Counted from the first letter of the stretch, positions 21,468 through 30,918 are shown. The stretch is DNA of 64,000 nt from Luscinia megarhynchos (GCA_034336665.1 JAPFBE010000036.1:310001-374000), one strand, 5' to 3'. The notes: generated by a model from the sequence alone, not told the origin. Numbers and translations: made by a program.

Positions 21468-22115
21468 ATGGACTCAGAGGACATCTGGGTGGGGGATAAT
21501 TGGATATTACAGAAAGAATTAATTGGAACTTCAGAGTCACCTGGATATTGCGGATATTTAGAGAAGCTTGCGCAACAACCTTATTATCGAGAGATCAGGT
21601 TGACGAATAAAGGAAAACTGTATAATGGGGAGGGTAATGTAAATCATAATGATATAAGGGTGGCATGTAGTTGGTTAGATTGTCGTTGCTATCCATTTGT
21701 ATGCTTTTGCTGTAAAATTTGCAAAGAGCTGTGGTGGGTCCACTGCCAGAAGGGGAGGGCTCCTAGGAGTGTGTGTCAGCCTTGTTGGGAGGAACAGCGC
21801 AAGCTGACTACTTTGATTCTAAGCCAAAAAGTAGCAGCTCGAGAGCTAAAAGTGGGATCCCCGTCCTGGTGGCAGATATTCTCCAAAGGCATTAACCCTG
21901 AGCTTTATTGCTACCACTCCAACGAGCCTTCGGGTCCATTTAATACGGATATTGTAGAGGTAAAGTGCCGAAAACAGGAAAAAAAGCTCAGGTGTGATAC
22001 CCCACCGTTGAAAGAAAGGAGTTGGCACTCCAAGAAGAGAAAGTGGAAAAGAGGAGTGAATCCCACCCCTGAAGAATATCCTTGCTGCCGTGAAGATGGG
22101 TTACCCCGCAACTAG
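21468..22115 (+). CDS. Cysteine-rich accessory ORF between pol and env of gamma-1
   Basis: A 215-codon ORF whose ATG follows the pol stop immediately and which overlaps the env frame by 26 bp. It has a central cysteine cluster, residues 74-106, with spacing C-x4-C-x2-C-x2-C-x7-C-x9-C-x2-C and a conserved KE-WW-HC core. It also has an aromatic WW-IFSKG patch (134-141), a YCYHSNEP patch (147-154), a basic cluster KKRKWKR (189-195) and an acidic/cysteine tail EEYPCCREDG (202-211). There is no signal peptide or membrane segment. gamma-2 carries a homolog at 55383-55968 with the same seven cysteine spacings. The cluster suggests zinc binding and the basic stretch a nuclear or nucleic-acid-binding role, by analogy with small regulators encoded between pol and env in complex retroviruses. 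Function is unknown and not recognised from any named family. Confidence 0.7.
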   Translation: MDSEDIWVGDNWILQKELIGTSESPGYCGYLEKLAQQPYYREIRLTNKGKLYNGEGNVNHNDIRVACSWLDCRCYPFVCFCCKICKELWWVHCQKGRAPRSVCQPCWEEQRKLTTLILSQKVAARELKVGSPSWWQIFSKGINPELYCYHSNEPSGPFNTDIVEVKCRKQEKKLRCDTPPLKERSWHSKKRKWKRGVNPTPEEYPCCREDGLPRN

Positions 22116-24177
22116 TAGCAACCTGGTTGGCGGGCGAGGCAGAAGGGTAAGTGGTGGGGAAAGGGGACCTCCACCAAGTATAAACACCGATATGGCACTT
22201 AAACTCTTGGAAACCCAAGGCCGGAGGGGAGACAGCATGGGAAATAGAACAGAGAAAATTGTTAAAACGCAAATTAATTCTGGCAGTGAGCATCCCCTAG
22301 CTCTAAAATTGTGTATAATAGGAGGACTGGTGGGGCTTGTTATTGGGTCGGCGGAGGCCAGTCACGAACCCTTTAGATGGTCACTGATAAGGTGGGAAGA
22401 TCAGACAACTATTCAAACAGTAGTAACTTCAGGAAGCCCCTCATTTCGAGTATACCTGACCCAGCTGACCTTGATATGGGGCGGAATAGATCAGCCTTCG
22501 GAACCCCGAAATGCTGGAAGGAGATATTCAGCCTTTTATATGTGCCCGGCCTCCAACCCGGGAAAGGGGTTTTGTAACTATCCAGGATACAACTACTGTG
22601 CATATTGGGGCTGTGAAACCATTGCTTCAGGATTTCCCCCAGGAGGAGGGCCTGATCGGTTTTTGAAAGTTAATAGAGGACCCCCAGGATGTATATCCCC
22701 CCAATATGCCTATGATGGAACTGTAAAGGGTGGACACCGCGGCTGGTGTCAGTATGTATACTTAAACATAAGCCAACCAGAAGATCCAGGGTGGTTGGTA
22801 GGAAAGACATGGGGGTTTCAATTTTGGGAACCGGGAAGAGATAGGGGAGGAATGATATTAATAAGGAAAGAATCAGTCCCACATGACCCGGTACCCGTGG
22901 GACCCAACCCAGCTATCAATGCTGAGAAAGAATGGAACAATACGAAATCCTCAGGCAACAAAACTTTAGAGGCGAATGGGACTAGGGAAGGAAATGAATC
23001 TGTTAGTTGGCCAAATGAGCCCCAGTCCACTCAAGAATATAATGCACTGTGGAAAGTAATGCAGGCCACATTTAGGGTTCTAAATAACACCTACCCTAAC
23101 TTAACAGAAGGGTGCTGGTTATGTTACATGATAAAGCCACCTTTTTATGAAGCCCTAGGGTCCTCTGCGAAATTGAGACGAGTTAACGGAACAAATCCGA
23201 GAGAGTGCCTTTGGAAAAAAGGGAAGGAAAATACCCCTGGGTTATCAATAGCCCAGGTAAAAGGCAAAGGGAGATGTGTGGGAAACATACCCATAGAAAA
23301 AGACCATCTTTGCCAAGTAAAAATGTCCATCTCAGACTCGAGAAAACCAGCCCAATGGCTCCTTCCCGCAGCTAATACAAAATGGATTTGCAACAGCCTA
23401 GGGGTTACCCCATGCCTGGCAATTGGTAATTTTAATGAAACATCAGAATACTGCATACAAGTTTTAATTATTCCTCGAATATCATATCATCCGAAGGACT
23501 ATGTATATGAACATCAAATTACCCCGGAGCATCACATAATGAAAAGAGAACCATTTACGGCACTCACAGTGGCAGTATTGCTTAGCATTGGGGGAGCGGG
23601 ATTAGGAACCGGAGTGGCGTCTTTAGTGAACCAACAACAGGGAATAAGAGATTTAAGAATCTCGGTGGATGAGGACCTAAGCAGAATTGAAAAGGCAATA
23701 GATGGGTTGGTAAAGTCAGTAAGATCCTTATCAGAGGTAGTGTTACAGAACCGTAGAGGATTAGATCTTTTGTTTCTACAACAAGGGGGGCTCTGTGTGG
23801 CTCTGAGGGAAGAATGTTGTACTTACGCAGACCATACAGGAATTGTGATCGACACCATGGCAGAGTTACGGAAACAACTAGAGCAAAGGAAAAGGGAACG
23901 AGAAGCACAACAAAGTTGGTATGAATCCTGGTTTACCCGCTCCCCTTGGCTAACAACCCTCTTATCCACCATAGCAGGACCATTAGTATTGTTCATTTTG
24001 ACACTAACATTCGGGCCATGCATTTTCAACAAACTTATTAACATAGTGAAAGGAAGGCTTGAAGCTGCCCACTTGATGCTTATAAGAGCAAAATATGAAA
24101 CTTTAAAGGGGGAAGAAACAGAAGACTATTTAGAATTAAGCAGAATAGAATTACAAAGATTTAGCGAACAAAAGTAA
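22090..24177 (+). CDS. env: env of gamma-1, open over 695 codons
   Basis: Surface and transmembrane glycoprotein precursor. A long Arg/Gly-rich leader precedes the hydrophobic signal segment (about residues 76-95). SU contains cysteine-rich receptor-binding-type sequence, several N-glycosylation sites and a CWLC motif at 342-345. A basic cleavage site ends at Arg486, followed by a fusion-peptide-like segment rich in Ala/Gly/Leu. TM shows the immunosuppressive-type segment (552-568) and C-x6-C-C (569-577), then a membrane anchor near 620-645 and a short tail. This is the gamma-type env architecture. The frame is complete with no stop, unlike gag and RT. The true start may be an internal ATG. 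Confidence 0.85.
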   Translation: MKMGYPATSSNLVGGRGRRVSGGERGPPPSINTDMALKLLETQGRRGDSMGNRTEKIVKTQINSGSEHPLALKLCIIGGLVGLVIGSAEASHEPFRWSLIRWEDQTTIQTVVTSGSPSFRVYLTQLTLIWGGIDQPSEPRNAGRRYSAFYMCPASNPGKGFCNYPGYNYCAYWGCETIASGFPPGGGPDRFLKVNRGPPGCISPQYAYDGTVKGGHRGWCQYVYLNISQPEDPGWLVGKTWGFQFWEPGRDRGGMILIRKESVPHDPVPVGPNPAINAEKEWNNTKSSGNKTLEANGTREGNESVSWPNEPQSTQEYNALWKVMQATFRVLNNTYPNLTEGCWLCYMIKPPFYEALGSSAKLRRVNGTNPRECLWKKGKENTPGLSIAQVKGKGRCVGNIPIEKDHLCQVKMSISDSRKPAQWLLPAANTKWICNSLGVTPCLAIGNFNETSEYCIQVLIIPRISYHPKDYVYEHQITPEHHIMKREPFTALTVAVLLSIGGAGLGTGVASLVNQQQGIRDLRISVDEDLSRIEKAIDGLVKSVRSLSEVVLQNRRGLDLLFLQQGGLCVALREECCTYADHTGIVIDTMAELRKQLEQRKREREAQQSWYESWFTRSPWLTTLLSTIAGPLVLFILTLTFGPCIFNKLINIVKGRLEAAHLMLIRAKYETLKGEETEDYLELSRIELQRFSEQK

Positions 24178-24181
24178 AATA

Positions 24182-24197
24182 TAGAAAAAGGGGGGAT
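24182..24197 (+). promoter_or_regulatory. Polypurine tract of gamma-1
   Basis: AGAAAAAGGGGGGA directly before the TGTGATAG LTR start; it primes plus-strand synthesis. gamma-2 has the same tract at 53378-53393. Confidence 0.85.
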
Positions 24198-24432
24198 TGT
24201 GATAGATAAGGAACCTTTGTTCAGCCTGGACAGACCTTGAAAAGATATCGCCTGGGCCTGTGGAGCCAAGATGTCTAAATTGTTTTATTGCTTTGATTGC
24301 CAAGATGGTGTTAATTGTTTTGTTTTGCTAGCCTTACAGACCTTGGAGAGTAAGGCCAGGATGTTGTTAATCATTCTATGCTGCATGCATAAATCACATA
24401 TCGCTTTAAGTGCCAGTAAGTCTCCAAGGAAC
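24198..24432 (+). repeat. 3-prime LTR of gamma-1, cut by assembly gap
   Basis: The first 235 bp match the 5-prime LTR at 15547. The rest, including the target-site duplication, lies in the gap. Confidence 0.9.
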
Positions 24433-24532
24433 NNNNNNNNNNNNNNNNNNNNNNNNNNNNNNNNNNNNNNNNNNNNNNNNNNNNNNNNNNNNNNNNNNNN
24501 NNNNNNNNNNNNNNNNNNNNNNNNNNNNNNNN
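24433..24532. other. Assembly gap (100 N)
   Basis: Exactly 100 N. It separates the truncated gamma-1 LTR from the start of a large inverted-repeat arm only 26 bp further on. Confidence 1.
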
Positions 24533-24607
24533 TATAGGGAGGAAAAGATTGTTGCATTAAAGCTCAATTGGAGTTGAAGCCGGCCAGTACATTCTGTGGT
24601 GGATAAC

Positions 24608-25016
24608 TGTCCTGAGTTTGGCTGGGATAGAGTTAATTTCCTTCTCAGTAGCTGGTACAGTGCTATGTTTTGGATTCAGCATGAGAATAATGCTGATAAC
24701 ACACTAATGTTTTAGTTGTTGTTGAGCGAGTGTTTACCCTAAGTCAAGAGCCTTTCATTGTCTCATGCTTTGCCAGGGAGGAGCTGCACAAGAGGCTGAG
24801 AGGGAGCATGGCCAGGACAGCTGTTCTGAACTGGCCAAAGGGATATTCCATACTACAGAACATCACGTTCAGTATATAAACTGAGGGCAGTTGTCTGGAA
24901 GCCACTGATTGTTGCTCAAAGATGGGCTGGGCATCTGTCAATGGGTGATGAGCATTTGTATTGTGCATCAGTTCTTTGCCTTGGGTTTTATTCCTCTCTT
25001 TTTTCATTACAATATT

Positions 25017-25053
<37 letters not shown>

Positions 25054-25112
25054 GTAATTTTATTTTGCTTCCAATTATTAAAGTGGTCTTATCTCAGCCC
25101 ACAAGGTTTACA
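24608..25112 (+). repeat. ERVL-type LTR (plus) nested in arm L
   Basis: It starts TGTCCTGAGTTTGGCTGGG, has TATATAAACTG near 24874 and an ATTAAAGTGGTCTTATCTCAGCCCAC region near 25076-25100, the layout of a widespread bird ERVL LTR. The right end is approximate. An (ATA)n repeat at 25012-25053 lies before the poly(A) region. Confidence 0.6.
25012..25053. repeat. (ATA)n microsatellite, mirrored at 45799-45840
   Basis: About 14 trinucleotide units within the ERVL-type LTR. Both arms carry it at similar length. Confidence 0.9.
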
Positions 25113-25189
25113 GCAGTGGATGCCTTACCTATCGGTAACATTGTTCTGGACTGAGGACACTAAGTTAATTCAACCTAGAGGAGAATAAG

Positions 25190-25470
25190 GGGTGATCTCA
25201 TTGATGTCAACGACTTCCTCATGAGGAGGAGAGAGAGAGGTGCTGATCTTTCTTGTCTGGTGACAGGACAGGAGGGAATGCTTAAAGCTGCAGCAGGGGA
25301 AGTTCAGACTGGATATTAGGAAAAAGTTCTTCACTGAGAGAATGGTCAAGCACTGGAACAAGCTCCTCAGGGGAAGTCATCATGACTCCAAGCCTCATAA
25401 AAGTCAAGAAGTGTTTGGACAATGTTCATAGATATATGGTTAAACTTTCAGATCACCCTCTGTGGAGTCA
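25190..25470 (+). repeat. CR1-like fragment in arm L
   Basis: Blocks such as GGTGATCTCATTGATGTC, GACTGGATATTAGGAAAAAG and GGTCAAGCACTGGAACAAG resemble the CR1 3-prime untranslated region. It is diverged and lacks the terminal octamer repeats. Confidence 0.45.
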
Positions 25471-25479
25471 GGAGTTAAA

Positions 25480-26666
25480 CTCTGTACTGGTTAGCAGAAG
25501 AACAATAATAGCGTGCCGAGTGCAAATCTTACACTGCAATAGCACCCACGCATGATGCCAACCTCTAGATGCACCCAAAAACTGCAGGGAAACTTCCCAC
25601 AAATACAAGCTATTCCATTCACCTCTTCTTGACTTCCTAAATTCTCTACAGCCTGGTGCTCCCAATCCAAAAGCCACCAGTTTTCCAACTTTTACTCTTC
25701 TCTGCTAAACTGGTCCTATCCTTTGTCTAGTCCCAAAAAACGTCCACCTCTCAGCTCCCAAAAAAATAATCCTCTTTTTTTCTACCTTTTTCACTAACTT
25801 CACACTCAGTGTGCTGCACTTCTAACTTTTGACACAAGATGGCCGTGTTGCCTCAAAAGCACAGCAGCTCCAAAACACAACTCTAAGTCACTTCCCACTC
25901 TAACTAGCATCACAGCCTTATTATTCCCGCGGGAAATACTTACAAACACACTATGCTAAAGCACTCAACCTCTAAATTTCAAATTCGACAAGCAAAAACC
26001 TGATCAGCAGACGCTGTCCCTATCGTGTCTCAGAGTCCAGACCTTTTTAACATGAACACCGAGTGTTACAGTAGACACAGTCTCCCGTAACCCAAAGTAC
26101 ACACGCACCACAGTCACAGCGGGAGGGGGGCTTTTTTCACAACCGCTCTCACAGTCAGGACACATTCACAACAGCATAATAATCATAGACAAAGGTTTGC
26201 CCTTAAAACTGCTAGCCCCAAATTGCAAAGCAAACTGAGTCGTTTACGGCATAATCAATCGGCCAAAATCCCCCTCTGCCAGCAACCAAAGCCCGAGACC
26301 CACCCCTCCCTCCCCGCCCAGGCACAACAGCTCCACAGCTGTCTCTGCCGGCAACCAAATACAATTAACAGCTTGCGAACACACTATATAAGCACAAGCT
26401 GTGTGTGACGCGTCTCCTCCCACAGCTTAACAATGGCCTTTCCTGACCACGCGTACGCCTTACAGGTCACTTTTGAAAACTGTTTCAGTTTTTAAACATA
26501 CTGTTTTGTCCGGAGTTTTTAGTAGTCAGGAGTCATTGTCTGCTGCCGAATGAACAGTCGGAACAGCGGAGCCCTCCTCTTCCAGGAATATTCGAGCTCC
26601 CAAGGGGTCCACCACACAAGCCAGTCTCACAGCCGAAAGAACCTTGTCCTGCCGCGGTCGCCAAAT
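25480..26666 (-). other. Leader and gag start of class III-like ERV, arm L copy
   Basis: On the minus strand the primer site (TGGCGACCGCGGCAGGA, near 26646-26662) is followed by about 1 kb of leader and then a short gag-like frame (25688-25491). The first codon of that frame is TTG rather than ATG in both arms, so the loss predates the duplication. The frame is longer here than in arm R, where a small deletion shifts it. Confidence 0.6.
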
Positions 26667-27290
26667 TGGATCATTAAAACCAATATGTTCACGGACAAAG
26701 ACTCTCTAACTAGTTAAAGTTAGAAAATGGTATGTTTATTAAGATGTCGGAGGGCTGCACGGGGGTAGTCCTCTACAGACATGGCAGCCCTGTATAAGGT
26801 TCCTTGCCCTCTATTTATTTCCCAAAGTCTTACATTCCATACATATGCATAACCCCAGTACCTCTTATCCCCGCTCTGTATTAAAATGAGGCTAATAGTC
26901 CATCACGCGTGAGCATTTCTTCTCTTGAATTGCGTCAGTGGTCTTGAATTGGGCGAGTGGTCTTGAAAGATGAAGGAAAGTCTTCATCAGGTCTCCGTGA
27001 CCCTCTGGCACAATCCCAGGTCCCCTGCTTCGTGATTGATTGATATAAAGTCCAGGTGTCAGCCATTGTTCTACTGGTTTCAATCTGTTCTTATAATGGT
27101 TCACTTATTCCACCATTTCTATAAACAAAACTGAAACAACCTCATAGTGGCAAGTAATACCTCTATTATCTCTAGCTTAAGCATCCAATAATCATTAACC
27201 TATCGTTTGTTTTATCTAACTTGCATCCTGATCAATATGAATTTCTTCTAACCCTTACCTAAAATCTAAACTCTTTAAAATCATGATTCA
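26667..27290 (-). repeat. LTR of class III-like ERV, arm L copy
   Basis: 624 bp, the same length as the arm R copy at 43562-44185. On the minus strand it starts TGAATCATGATTTTAAAG after a purine-rich GAGAGAGGATGGAAG tract and ends AATGATCCA before the primer site. It is preceded by 3-prime untranslated sequence and followed by leader, so it serves as both the 3-prime LTR of one unit and the 5-prime LTR of the next. Confidence 0.85.
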
Positions 27291-27630
27291 CTTCCATCCT
27301 CTCTCATGTAAAAGAAAAAGACAGAGTGGAGACACACACACAAAAAAAAACCAGCATAAAAACTTCAAAGTCAGACCAAAAAAGAGTTAAGTCCCAAATA
27401 GGAGGGGATGAGGAGATGCCTAAAGTAAAATTCTCTTGTAAGTGATAGTGATAGACTATAATAAAACACTAATCTTAGAAAAATTAGGATTCTAGTTGAA
27501 AGTTAGAAGAAACTGTGTTTGAAAAAGTTATCTGTAACTTAAATAATTAATTGCCTGTCATTTTATGTTTGCTCAGCTGTGCCTGCAATGGGAAAAGATG
27601 AAACTAGTAAGTAGTCCAAAGAAACATGAA

Positions 27631-28530
27631 CTGAGGAAGTGTGTAAGTCTACAGCTTTGTATTTCCACACTTTTCCTTCTCTCTTGGCTGAGGCATCAGT
27701 AAACCAGGCATTTTCTGTCTGCTCGGGCGAGAAGGGAGGGGCTACCTTAATCACTGAAGCCGGTTTTTCCTGACTGCTGTTCAAGTTCTCTGTTTCTTGT
27801 ATTGACAAATTTTTAACAGCACCTTCAGTGATGGAGAAAATGTGACAGTAGTGTTCTATTTGAGCATAACATTTTCTCACAGAGGCCCGTTGGGCAACCC
27901 CTTCTGGAGGAGGGGTTCCAGAGGTAACTGTTTTAATTACTTTAAAAGGACCTCTCAATACAATTGGCTGTTGTCTCGTGATTTTTTTCTACTTCAATCA
28001 AAGCCAAACTAACAACAAACAGCCCTTTTTCCAAGTTGTGTATCTTTTTTCAGCATCCTTAAAACTACGGGAGTAGAAACTGACAGGCCTGGTAGGCCCC
28101 TCTGGACCTCTCTGCCATATGTGTACAGATAACCCTGAAGAAGCAAAACCCCATTCTACTGGAAAGGATCTGTTGGGTGAATAGGACCTAGGGCCTGATG
28201 GGCTGTTGCTTCAAAAATCAGTAATTGTAATGCTTCCTCCTGAGCTGGGCTCCAATCCCATTTTACCCCTTTTCATAACAGATTATAAAGGGGCCTGGCA
28301 ATTATTGAAAATTTGGGAATGTGTTTTCTCCAAAATACTAATAACCCTAAAGCTTGTTGAAGTTCCTTTTTGGATTCAGGCATTTTAATCTGATCTAGTG
28401 AGGTTAGTGTGTCTGGTGGAATGCATGTCATTCCGCCCTTCCAGAAAATCCCTAAAAATTTGACTTCCTGTGAGGGTTTCTGTATTTTCTCTGGAGGGAT
28501 CTGCAAGCCAAGGTTTTCTAGGTGTGAGAT
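27631..28530 (-). pseudogene. pol: pol fragment (RT C-terminus to RNase H) of class III-like ERV
   Basis: About 900 bp matching 48031-48931 of the nearly open pol in reverse complement with few residue changes. It starts just after the RT YIDD position and ends just after the RNase H WFTDAS motif. There it is fused to 3-prime untranslated sequence that in arm R begins at 43226. The integrase and env are deleted. The other end joins a 16-bp sequence that also occurs at 46323-46338. Confidence 0.8.
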
Positions 28531-28557
28531 ATACAAGCTCGAGACGGACTCTTACAC

Positions 28558-28788
28558 CCCATCCTCTCTCTCTCTCTCTCTCTCTCGCTCTCCCCTTTTA
28601 CCTCTCTGCCTCTCTCTCTCTCCCTCTGTCTCTCTCCTTTTCTCTCTCTCAAAACTTAATTGTTACCAAGCAATAAACGGTATTATCGCTTTGTGCTAAA
28701 CAAACCTGTGTCTCTTGCCTTTTGTCTTTTGCACCCTGGGGTCAAACGAACCATCACGACTCCCACTCAAGTTGAGCGGATCGTGACA
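28558..28788 (+). repeat. Truncated LTR (plus) with (CT)n
   Basis: A pyrimidine tract, (CT)n at 28564-28588 then imperfect to about 28650, is followed by CAATAAACGG and a U5-like stretch ending ATCGTGACA at 28788, where the ERVL protease resumes. The layout fits the end of a gammaretrovirus-like LTR inserted in that gene. The left part is lost at the junction with the pol fragment. Confidence 0.5.
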
Positions 28789-28935
28789 CCCTGTCACCCC
28801 AACAATGGAAACAGGTTCCTTCCCCACATGTTCTGATGGTATCAGGGTGCATTGTGAACCAGCATCAACTAGCACTTTATGTGTCTGTGTCTTTGATGTG
28901 CCAGGCCATCGCACCCACACTATCCAATAGATCCT
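28789..28935 (-). pseudogene. ERVL protease fragment
   Basis: The minus frame contains LVDAGSQCTLIPS, a retroviral aspartic-protease active-site segment with D-A-G (28858-28866) instead of the usual D-T/S-G. It follows the gag remnant at 28936-30300 and is cut after about 40 residues by the LTR ending at 28788. Confidence 0.65.
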
Positions 28936-30300
28936 GTCATCCCATGCCTCTCCCTGGCTAGAGGCAGGGCCCCTCTAGCCCTGGTTATTATTTTTTTCCT
29001 TGGCATGCATAGTGGAGGTTTCTTCCAGGGGATCTGACAGATCATCTACCCTTCTGTAATACCCTGCACCTTGGTTATGGGAGGTTGAGGCAACCTTCAT
29101 TTTTGCGCGGTTCCCTCGGTTAGCATTTCCCTCCCTGAGTTGACGCATCGGTGCTGCCAGGACAGGAGTGGATTTCCCATCTCATTTTTCCATGTCTTCG
29201 CCATGGTCTCGCAGGAAGAACCACAAGTCAGCTCGTGGGGTGTACCCTCTCTCCCTAGCTGGGGGGCGTTGGGTTCTAGATTTGGGGCCCGTGACTCGTA
29301 CTGGTGCTGCACTGATCTTCCTTATCTCCTCCCTTATCTCCTCCCTCATCTCCTCCCTCATCTCCTCCCTCATATTCCTCATCTCACCTCTCAACCCTCT
29401 CATTTCCTTCACCTCCTCTTGGACCTCTTGGAGATCCTTTACCACAGCAGAGACATTGGCCTGCATTGGACCATTCATCATACTCTCAAAATTTCTGAGC
29501 TTGTTGGCAACAGAACCCACTGTGTCTTGGTGGTTATCAGCATTAATCATTGACATAAAAGTGGTATATTGAAATGGCCCCAGAGTTGCCAAATTCCACA
29601 GCATCTGCCCTGTGCACCTGACCTTGTCTGGGTCATTGTCATGCTGTCCATCCCTCCCAAAGAGTACCTCTAATACTGCCACTTCTCTCAGCTGCTGGAT
29701 CCCTTCCTCAAGGGTCTTCCAGCACATTCTACGGTGGTGCTCTTGCATTCTCTCTTTGTGGACAAACCTCTCTCTCACGCTAATTAAAAGTCAGTCCCAG
29801 AGGGAATGGAAGCCTTGCTCCCTTACAAATATCTGGTCCACACATGAGTTCTGGGCCAAGGATCCCAAATTCCTGGCCTCAGTTCCATCCAGTTGCACAC
29901 CTGTTCCTGTAAGGTCCCAGACCCAGAGTAACCAAGTTGTATAAGGCTCACGACTCTGCCGTACAATGTCTTTTCACAGATTATGGAGACTATAATATGA
30001 GAGGGACTCGGTGATGATCTCAGTCTCTGGCTCCCTTGCTGGATGTGAGGACCCTTCTGGCTGATCCCCATTATCTAGGTGCCTTGTTTTAATCTTAGAT
30101 TTTCTAGTTTCCACAGGGGCAACTGCTGCTGGCTGTGGCTGCCCCTGTAATCCAGCTGGAACCTGGACAGATACAACATCTACGAGTTCCACTGCAGCAC
30201 CATCAGACTCTCCCTCTTTAGGGCAGGGGGAGAGTTTTTCACCAGCTGGGGAAAAGTGCTCCTTCAACATCTGGCCTATCGCCTTCACTAGAACCCCCAT
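28936..30300 (-). pseudogene. gag: ERVL gag remnant
   Basis: Minus-strand frames 30300-29974 and 29778-29182 cover a Pro/Glu-rich N-terminal part and a capsid-like part with long helices. The latter ends in a charged coiled coil built from repeated R-E-E-M/I units (29321-29385). Stops separate the frames near 29974 and 29790. No CCHC zinc knuckle is seen before the protease, in line with ERVL- and spuma-type Gag. The element has a tRNA-Lys-type primer site upstream at 30919. Confidence 0.6.
29321..29385. repeat. 12-bp tandem repeat inside ERVL gag
   Basis: About five copies of a CTCCTCCCTCAT-like unit, encoding on the minus strand a repeating R-E-E-M/I coiled coil. Confidence 0.85.
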
Positions 30301-30403
30301 CCATTCTGGGTGGTTCCTTTCTGCGGTGGGCTGTGGGGCAGCATCAGGCTCTGGGGCAACATCCCTAGTCTCTGGGGCAGGGTCATGTTCTGGGGCAGCA
30401 CCT

Positions 30404-30862
30404 CTATTTCCTGGGGTAGGTATCAGGGTTTTTTATCCAAGCCAATATTCCCTTGTTTGTGAATGCTAAGTAGAACAGGCCTATCAGCAGCACCAACCAC
30501 TGAATAATAACACTAGCAATTAAAGCAGATCTGAAATCCTTGAAAACTGGTGGGGTAGCCTCAAAAGGCTGGATGATGGGTTTGGAGAAAATTTCCCTTG
30601 CATTCATTACCTCACAGTAAGTACCATTATTGAAATAACCCCAGAAACATGTAGTTAGAGTATGATAGCTCTGGATCCATGTGGCCACTTTTCAGAAAAA
30701 ATTAAAAAACCATGAATTCCTGACATAATCAATCCACCAAACGAATCGGATAATAGCTACAGTAACTTTGGTGAGGGGGCCCATATTCAAATAGGGGCTT
30801 GCAAATGGAAGAGAGATATTTGTGATCACATGGAGCCCAAACCAGATTAAACTGGACAGCAT
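30404..30862 (-). pseudogene. Membrane-segment ORF at the 5-prime end of ERVL gag
   Basis: One minus-strand frame from the ATG at 30862 to 30404 is interrupted by a single TGA near 30691. It has an N-terminal hydrophobic segment (about residues 1-25), a Trp/Phe-rich middle and a strong membrane span near its end (LIASVIIQWLVLLIGLFYLA). It lies between the primer site and the gag frames, and a one-base shift near 30404 would separate it from the Pro-rich gag part. It looks like an N-terminal membrane-anchoring extension of Gag or a separate leader protein. Function is unknown. Confidence 0.5.
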
Positions 30863-30918
30863 GTTGCCGCTTAAGAGAGCTGTTACTCCTGTCTTAACTC
30901 TCCTCTCAGTGCCCTCTG

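Larger units (their letters stand above)
24559..27628 (-). repeat. Large inverted-repeat arm L (3070 bp); partner 43224-46293
   Basis: The reverse complement of this segment is found at 43224-46293 with the same total length and only scattered differences, including a few one-base homopolymer changes. From the minus-strand view it holds the 3-prime untranslated region, LTR, primer site, leader and gag start of a class III-like ERV, plus a nested CR1-like piece and an ERVL-type LTR. The outer end is next to a gap, the inner end joins a pol fragment. Confidence 0.9.

Noticed and set aside
28564..28650. Direct short repeats that might be taken for a CRISPR or satellite
   Set aside because: It is a pyrimidine microsatellite, (CT)n, beside an LTR end.
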